Below are positions 5,101 to 7,833 of a stretch of DNA of 7,833 bases, one piece after another. The stretch covers positions 1-7,833 of the forward strand of contig LKMM01000111.1 of assembly GCA_001563885.1 (NCBI GenBank), written 5' to 3'. Numbering within the stretch: the stretch's first letter is position 1; each line of letters opens with the position of its first letter. Made by a program: the position numbers and the translations under genes. The DNA comes from Natrialbaceae archaeon B1-Br10_E2g27. Lineage in GTDB: Archaea > Halobacteriota > Halobacteria > Halobacteriales > Natrialbaceae. The notes below the pieces were generated by a model that saw nothing but the letters and a program-made list of their open reading frames with translations, made no database searches and was not told where the DNA came from.

Positions 5101-5724
5101 ATGAACGATCAGGCTCCCACGATCGACAGACGTCGACTACTGGCAGTACTCGGGACAGGGGCAGCGGCCGGGTTCGCTGGCTGTCTCGGCGAGGACGAGA
5201 CATCCGGTGAGGACGGAGAGTCCGACGGGGATGATACCAGCGAGGTGGAGGACCTCGATAATCGAATGATCGACCATCCCGGCGATGAACCGATCACATT
5301 TGAGGACGATCATCACTGTATCGTCTGTAATATGCGACCGACGAACTTCTCGGCCTGGCAGGGCCAACTTGCCCACGAAACCGATGTGGGGGCCGTTTTT
5401 TGTACGCCGGGATGTATGAGCGCCTACGTCGCCGAACCAACCCACTTCGACGGTGCCGACACAGACATTGTCGGCGCGTGGACAACCGAGTACCGCTCTG
5501 GCGAGCAAATCGATGCAACGGAGGCCTCGTTTGTCATCGTCACCGACGAAGACGGGGCCCCCGACGACCCGATGGAACTGAATCCCCGCGTCTTCGCCGA
5601 CCACGACGACGCCGTTTCGTTCCTCGAGACGTGGGACGCAGAAGAACTGACCGAGGACGATATCATTACCTTCGACGAAATCGATCGCGAGGTCGGGTCG
5701 ATCTATCGCGGCGATCGCCTGTAG
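5101..5724 (+). CDS. NosL-family copper-binding lipoprotein, Tat-exported
   Basis: A 207-residue secreted protein. The N-terminus is a Tat signal (IDRRRLLAVLGTGAAAGFAGC, residues 8-28) ending in a lipobox cysteine C28, followed by a Ser/Asp/Glu-rich tether (30-53) typical of haloarchaeal lipoproteins. The folded part shows the NosL pattern: HHCIVCNMRPTNFSAW (71-86) with the CxxCxM copper motif at C73, C76 and M78, then AVFCTPGCMSAYV (98-110) with C101 and C105, and a C-terminal region that reads like the second NosL half (NPRVFADHDDAVSFLE). NosL delivers Cu(I) to nitrous oxide reductase, but no nosZ, nosD, nosF or nosY gene is visible here, so this copy may be a more general extracellular copper or thiol-redox chaperone. 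The start at 5101 is set by the Tat signal and the TATA spacing. Confidence 0.85.
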   Translation: MNDQAPTIDRRRLLAVLGTGAAAGFAGCLGEDETSGEDGESDGDDTSEVEDLDNRMIDHPGDEPITFEDDHHCIVCNMRPTNFSAWQGQLAHETDVGAVFCTPGCMSAYVAEPTHFDGADTDIVGAWTTEYRSGEQIDATEASFVIVTDEDGAPDDPMELNPRVFADHDDAVSFLETWDAEELTEDDIITFDEIDREVGSIYRGDRL

Positions 5725-5931
5725 CCACCCTCGAGTTGATCCAGTTGACCGATCGTCTCGTTTCGGAGCCGGATGTCTCTGGACGGGACTCGAGGTTTCT
5801 CCACGCGTGCGAACCGATGTTCGAGTGTTGGTAGAACGAGCGCCCCCACACTCGGCGACGAGTAGCACCGACAGGGGTGTCGGCGTTGCCTACACGGAAC
5901 ACTTATTCGACTCACCATACCCCGTTCATGC
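5725..5931. other. 207-base intergenic region with a short hairpin and a promoter
   Basis: No convincing gene is present on either strand. It contains a perfect 6-bp inverted repeat with a GGGG loop (CCGACA 5868-5873, TGTCGG 5878-5883) and, at 5900-5909, the TATA-like CACTTATTCG about 28-32 bases before the ATG at 5932. The hairpin lies just upstream of that promoter and could be an upstream control site or the end of the preceding transcript; there is no T-tract. The first part (5725-5860) shows nothing I can name. Confidence 0.45.
5900..5909 (+). promoter_or_regulatory. TATA-like promoter element of the 180-residue protein gene
   Basis: CACTTATTCG begins 32 bases before the ATG at 5932 and is identical to the element before the small membrane protein gene at 2651. 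The spacing suggests a leaderless or very short-leader transcript. Confidence 0.5.
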
Positions 5932-6474
5932 ATGGGCATACTCGACCTCATGCTGGGTCGGACCGACACCGGCGAACAGGGCGTCGAGGGGAAGTCGTAT
6001 ACACTCCCCAAGGAGTCCCACGAATTCGTCTCTCCGGTCGCCATCCGTCGGGTCGAACTCGAGGCCTTCGAGGCGTTGCTCGAGGCAGATGCCGACACGC
6101 CGGCACTCGAAGGAGATACCGAAGAACTTCAGGAGGCACTGGATACCGTCTTCGACGGACAGGAAATCGACGCCAGTGAGATCACCGAACAACACCGTAA
6201 GCCGCGACTCGAGGCTGCAGCAATAGTCGAGGCCTGGCGAGAACACGTAGACGACGAGTTGGGTGTCGTCTACGCTCGCTCCGGTACCCACTCGAGGCTG
6301 GTCTCGTTCGTCGCTCGCTGTAAGCGCCGGGCCGACGACGCCGACGACCCCTTCGAACTTCCCGACTCGTTTGGCGAGGTTGCGGCGTTGCTCACCAGAC
6401 TCGAAGACGCGACGGGCGACCAGTACCGGGCGGTCGTCCATACCGATTTGGTTCCTCCCGAGGGGCAATCCTGA
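5932..6474 (+). CDS. Haloarchaeal protein of unknown function, 180 residues
   Basis: I do not recognise a named family. The protein is acidic, soluble and mostly helical, with no signal peptide or membrane segment. The first 24 residues (MGILDLMLGRTDTGEQGVEGKSYT) look like a short amphipathic start and linker. Residues 28-70 and 90-108 are helical (VELEAFEALLEA, RLEAAAIVEAWREHV), followed by the strand-like GVVYARSG (111-118) and SRLVSFVARCKRRADDADDPFELPD (121-145), then a final helix and RAVVHTDLVP. The one cysteine (C130) argues against a metal cluster. Codon use matches its neighbours and it has its own promoter, so it is a real gene. I chose the ATG at 5932; the overlapping ATG at 5928 is in another frame. 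It precedes a small winged-helix gene by 92 bases. Confidence 0.8.
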   Translation: MGILDLMLGRTDTGEQGVEGKSYTLPKESHEFVSPVAIRRVELEAFEALLEADADTPALEGDTEELQEALDTVFDGQEIDASEITEQHRKPRLEAAAIVEAWREHVDDELGVVYARSGTHSRLVSFVARCKRRADDADDPFELPDSFGEVAALLTRLEDATGDQYRAVVHTDLVPPEGQS

Positions 6475-6475
6475 C

Positions 6476-6491
6476 TCGGGTGGGCACCCGA
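6476..6491. terminator. Short hairpin directly after the 180-residue protein gene
   Basis: TCGGGT (6476-6481) and ACCCGA (6486-6491) form a perfect 6-bp GC-rich stem with a GGGC loop, starting one base after the stop codon. No T-tract follows, so it may be only a weak terminator or an mRNA 3' end structure. Confidence 0.35.
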
Positions 6492-6566
6492 TCCAGCCTC
6501 GAACTCCGGATTGACACTCGAGTTGAAAGGCGTCGGTTCTTTGTCTGGAAGAAACGAAGAGCAACT

Positions 6567-6827
6567 ATGCCAGACGAGGCCGACTGGATGGAACCGATCG
6601 ACGAGGAGATTCTCGACGTACTCCAGGCACCCGAGAACTTTACACCCGACCACGTCGCCGAACAGGGAGTCTGCCGTGCGCCCAGAGCCGCTTACCGATG
6701 TCGCGAACTCACGAAACGCGGACTCCTCAAAAAACAGATGACCGGCGTCTACGAGATTACTGACCGTGGTGAACGCGTCCTCGAGGGGGAACTCGACCCG
6801 ACGACGCTCGAAACTGACGAAGAGTGA
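6567..6827 (+). CDS. Small winged-helix protein, PhiH1 repressor-like
   Basis: An 86-residue protein made of one winged helix-turn-helix. DWMEPIDEEILDVLQAPENFTPDHVAEQGVCRAPRAAYRCRELTKRGLLKKQMTGVYEITDRGERVLEGELD carries helix 1 (11-20), the HTH (25-52) with RAAYRCRELTKRGLL as recognition helix, and a wing ending YEITDRGERVLEG. This is the pattern of the many haloarchaeal proteins annotated as PhiH1 repressor-like, named after the repressor of halovirus PhiH1. Being chromosomal and isolated from other phage genes, it is more likely a housekeeping or accessory regulator than a prophage repressor, although a remnant cannot be excluded. The frame is open from 6480 with no family similarity before 6567, and the next in-frame ATG (6588) would also keep the domain. 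Target unknown. Confidence 0.82.
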   Translation: MPDEADWMEPIDEEILDVLQAPENFTPDHVAEQGVCRAPRAAYRCRELTKRGLLKKQMTGVYEITDRGERVLEGELDPTTLETDEE

Positions 6828-7033
6828 CGGCCCCCTCGCTGTGAACGACTGGACTTGTCGAAGACCCTCCTTGATACTGCGGTGGTGGCACACGGATGCC
6901 TGGTTGTTCGAGGATCAGCGTCCAGTTTATCGGGGAAGGGATAGAGACACGCCAGAATCGTCATCCAATAATTGGTTATTTTCACCATTTAATACCGCGA
7001 GAAAGCATTTACCTGTCCACCTCGTAGCTGGCG
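6828..7033. other. 206-base intergenic region with two TATA-like elements
   Basis: No gene is supported on either strand. GTTTATC (6925-6931) is a good TATA-like element with no coding start within its reach. TTTAATA (6988-6994) would initiate near 7017-7020 and give the zinc-ribbon gene a leader of about 15 bases. Between them is CCAATAATTGG (6965-6975), a 5-bp inverted repeat around one base, inside an AT-rich stretch (about 6962-6996). The orphan TATA could serve a longer leader or a small RNA. Confidence 0.4.
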
Positions 7034-7363
7034 ATGATGGTTCGCCATACGCTCTCTGAACCCAGTGAGACAGAGCCTCCGCGGCAGAAATCGACGCTGT
7101 TCTGTCCGGCATGTGGCCACTCCAGTCCCGTTGACGGTGACTGGATCCACCGCACTCGGGCGGATTCGGTGACCTACGTCTGTCCGGTCTGTTATGAGCG
7201 ACTGACCGAACGACCGCGTCAGGAATCGGACTGGAGTCGGGCCCTCCAACAGTCGGTGACCGCCTGGGGAGCGACCGTCACCGCCGGTGTTACCGCCGCA
7301 ACAGTACTGTGGCGGTCTCGACGGAAGCCGGCCGACGCCCCCACGTACAAGAACTCGAAGTAG
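7034..7363 (+). CDS. Zinc-ribbon protein with a hydrophobic C-terminal segment (DUF8106-like)
   Basis: A 109-residue protein. Residues 21-58 form a zinc ribbon with C24, C27, C50 and C53 (FCPACGHSSPVDGDWIHR and YVCPVCYERLTERP). This matches a common haloarchaeal small zinc-ribbon type, which I associate with DUF8106, recognisable by the CPxCxHxSPxDGDW phrase. Unusually, after it residues 71-94 (LQQSVTAWGATVTAGVTAATVLWR) are apolar and glycine/alanine-rich, which could form one membrane helix followed by a short basic tail (RSRRKPADAPTYKNSK). If so, the ribbon would face the cytosol or the helix would anchor it. The start is ATG 7034 or the adjacent ATG 7037, a difference of one residue. Function unknown; a nucleic-acid or protein-binding adaptor is possible. 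It precedes glnA by 274 bases. Confidence 0.78.
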   Translation: MMVRHTLSEPSETEPPRQKSTLFCPACGHSSPVDGDWIHRTRADSVTYVCPVCYERLTERPRQESDWSRALQQSVTAWGATVTAGVTAATVLWRSRRKPADAPTYKNSK

Positions 7364-7637
7364 ACTCCGGTTTGTGAAAGAACGTCCAGCGTCTCTCGGC
7401 GCGATAATGGGCGAAATCAGTTCATTACGCCCAATTTCCGACCAATGAAAATCTGCGCTCGGAGGCTTTTTTGAACACTTGCGCAATGTGGTGTCAAAAT
7501 ATGTCGGTATTATACCCTTACCGGCGAGTAACTACCGCCGAGATTTTAGATTTAGAATATTGTGCACTGTTTTGAGTATATTCGCCCACATCAACAGAGT
7601 TTTAATACTAGGATCCAATGTCTATCTCGAGTAGAAG
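7364..7637 (+). promoter_or_regulatory. glnA upstream control region with several inverted repeats
   Basis: This 274-base AT-richer gap has no gene. A T-run (7467-7472) may end the zinc-ribbon transcript. The likely glnA TATA box is TTTTAATA (7600-7607), about 34 bases before the ATG; TATATT (7577-7582) could be a second start. Upstream are three symmetric sites: GGGCGAAAT/ATTACGCCC (7409-7417 and 7424-7432, 8 of 9 matching, 6-base gap), TTGCGCAA (7479-7486, perfect palindrome) and GGTATTATACC (7506-7516, 5-bp arms around one base). Such spacing along one face suits an oligomeric regulator such as the Lrp encoded upstream, but the binding protein is not shown by the sequence. Confidence 0.5.
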
Positions 7638-7833
7638 ATGGCAGATGGAAACCTGACTTCGGCAGAACAAGACGTACTGGACGAGATCGAAGACGAAGGC
7701 GTCGACTTCCTTCGACTGCAGTTTACCGACATTCTGGGAACGGTAAAAAACGTGGCCGTTCCGGCCCGACAGGCCGAGAAGGCCTTTACTGAGGGGATCT
7801 ATTTCGACGGCTCCTCGATCGAGGGCTTCGTTC
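7638..7833 (+). CDS. glnA: Glutamine synthetase, type I, N-terminal part (GlnA)
   Basis: The first 65 codons of glutamine synthetase, running off the end of the window. It opens MADGNLTSAEQDVLDEIEDEGVDFLRLQFTDILGTVKNVAVPARQAEKAF and reaches YFDGSSIEGFV, the conserved end of the N-terminal beta-grasp domain; FxxxDxxGxxKxVxxP followed by FDGSSIEGF is diagnostic of GSI. The full enzyme, a cytosolic dodecamer, ligates ammonia to glutamate with ATP and is the main nitrogen assimilation route in haloarchaea. The active-site metal ligands lie beyond the window, so activity cannot be checked. The start is supported by a TATA box about 34 bases upstream and by the family N-terminus. An Lrp-type gene 3.2 kb upstream and repeats in the preceding gap point to nitrogen-responsive control. 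Confidence 0.95.
   Translation, partial: MADGNLTSAEQDVLDEIEDEGVDFLRLQFTDILGTVKNVAVPARQAEKAFTEGIYFDGSSIEGFV

Noticed and set aside
5137..5868. 243-residue open frame antisense to the NosL-like gene
   Set aside because: Opposite a gene with clear Tat signal and copper motifs; composition is not acidic and no domain is recognisable.
5926..6564. 212-residue open frame antisense to the 180-residue protein gene
   Set aside because: The plus-strand gene has the promoter spacing and the acidic composition expected of a haloarchaeal protein; the antisense frame has neither.
6270..6893. 207-residue open frame antisense to the winged-helix gene and its upstream neighbour
   Set aside because: Covers parts of two supported genes and is serine/arginine-rich as expected of a shadow frame.
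6989..7486. 165-residue open frame antisense to the zinc-ribbon gene
   Set aside because: Opposite a protein with an intact four-cysteine ribbon; no start context and basic composition.

Overview
The window is haloarchaeal chromosome (class Halobacteria). The proteins are strongly acidic, the coding DNA is GC-rich, most genes carry a TATA-like element about 26-34 bases before the start codon (leaderless or very short-leader transcripts), and two haloarchaeal landmarks are present: the KorAB 2-oxoacid:ferredoxin oxidoreductase and an Lrp/glnA neighbourhood. Genus cannot be fixed from this sequence alone; Natrialbales-type genomes are a guess.

Layout. Positions 1-1280 hold the end of korA and a complete korB, two bases apart, followed by a hairpin plus T-tract terminator. 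Positions 1426-2328 hold two tandem, paralogous UspA proteins, both with an intact ATP-binding motif; the first has a striking pair of palindromes around its TATA box. A small three-helix membrane protein (2337-2651, minus) converges on them. Positions 2831-3852 (minus) hold a two-gene operon with an ATGA overlap: a winged-helix protein (DUF7342-like) followed by a small His-rich protein resembling DUF6516/TumE. This looks like a toxin-antitoxin module and is the most interesting locus here. A 46-base stem-loop lies downstream of it, and five of the seven CTAG tetramers in the window fall in and around it.

From 4026 to the end everything runs on the plus strand: an Lrp/AsnC regulator divergent from the module, an SRPBCC protein, a Tat-exported NosL-like copper-binding lipoprotein, a 180-residue haloarchaeal protein of unknown function, an 86-residue winged-helix protein, a zinc-ribbon protein, and the first 65 codons of glnA (glutamine synthetase).

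How the parts fit. KorAB feeds the TCA cycle by oxidising 2-oxoglutarate (or a related 2-oxoacid) with ferredoxin, and glutamine synthetase uses nitrogen that enters through the same 2-oxoglutarate/glutamate node. The Lrp protein is a plausible regulator of glnA, as Lrp-type proteins are in haloarchaea. The remaining genes (Usp, NosL, SRPBCC, small wHTH and zinc-ribbon proteins) look like accessory or stress functions. No rRNA, tRNA, CRISPR array or insertion sequence was seen. Function calls rest on recognition by eye of translated sequence, not on database searches.
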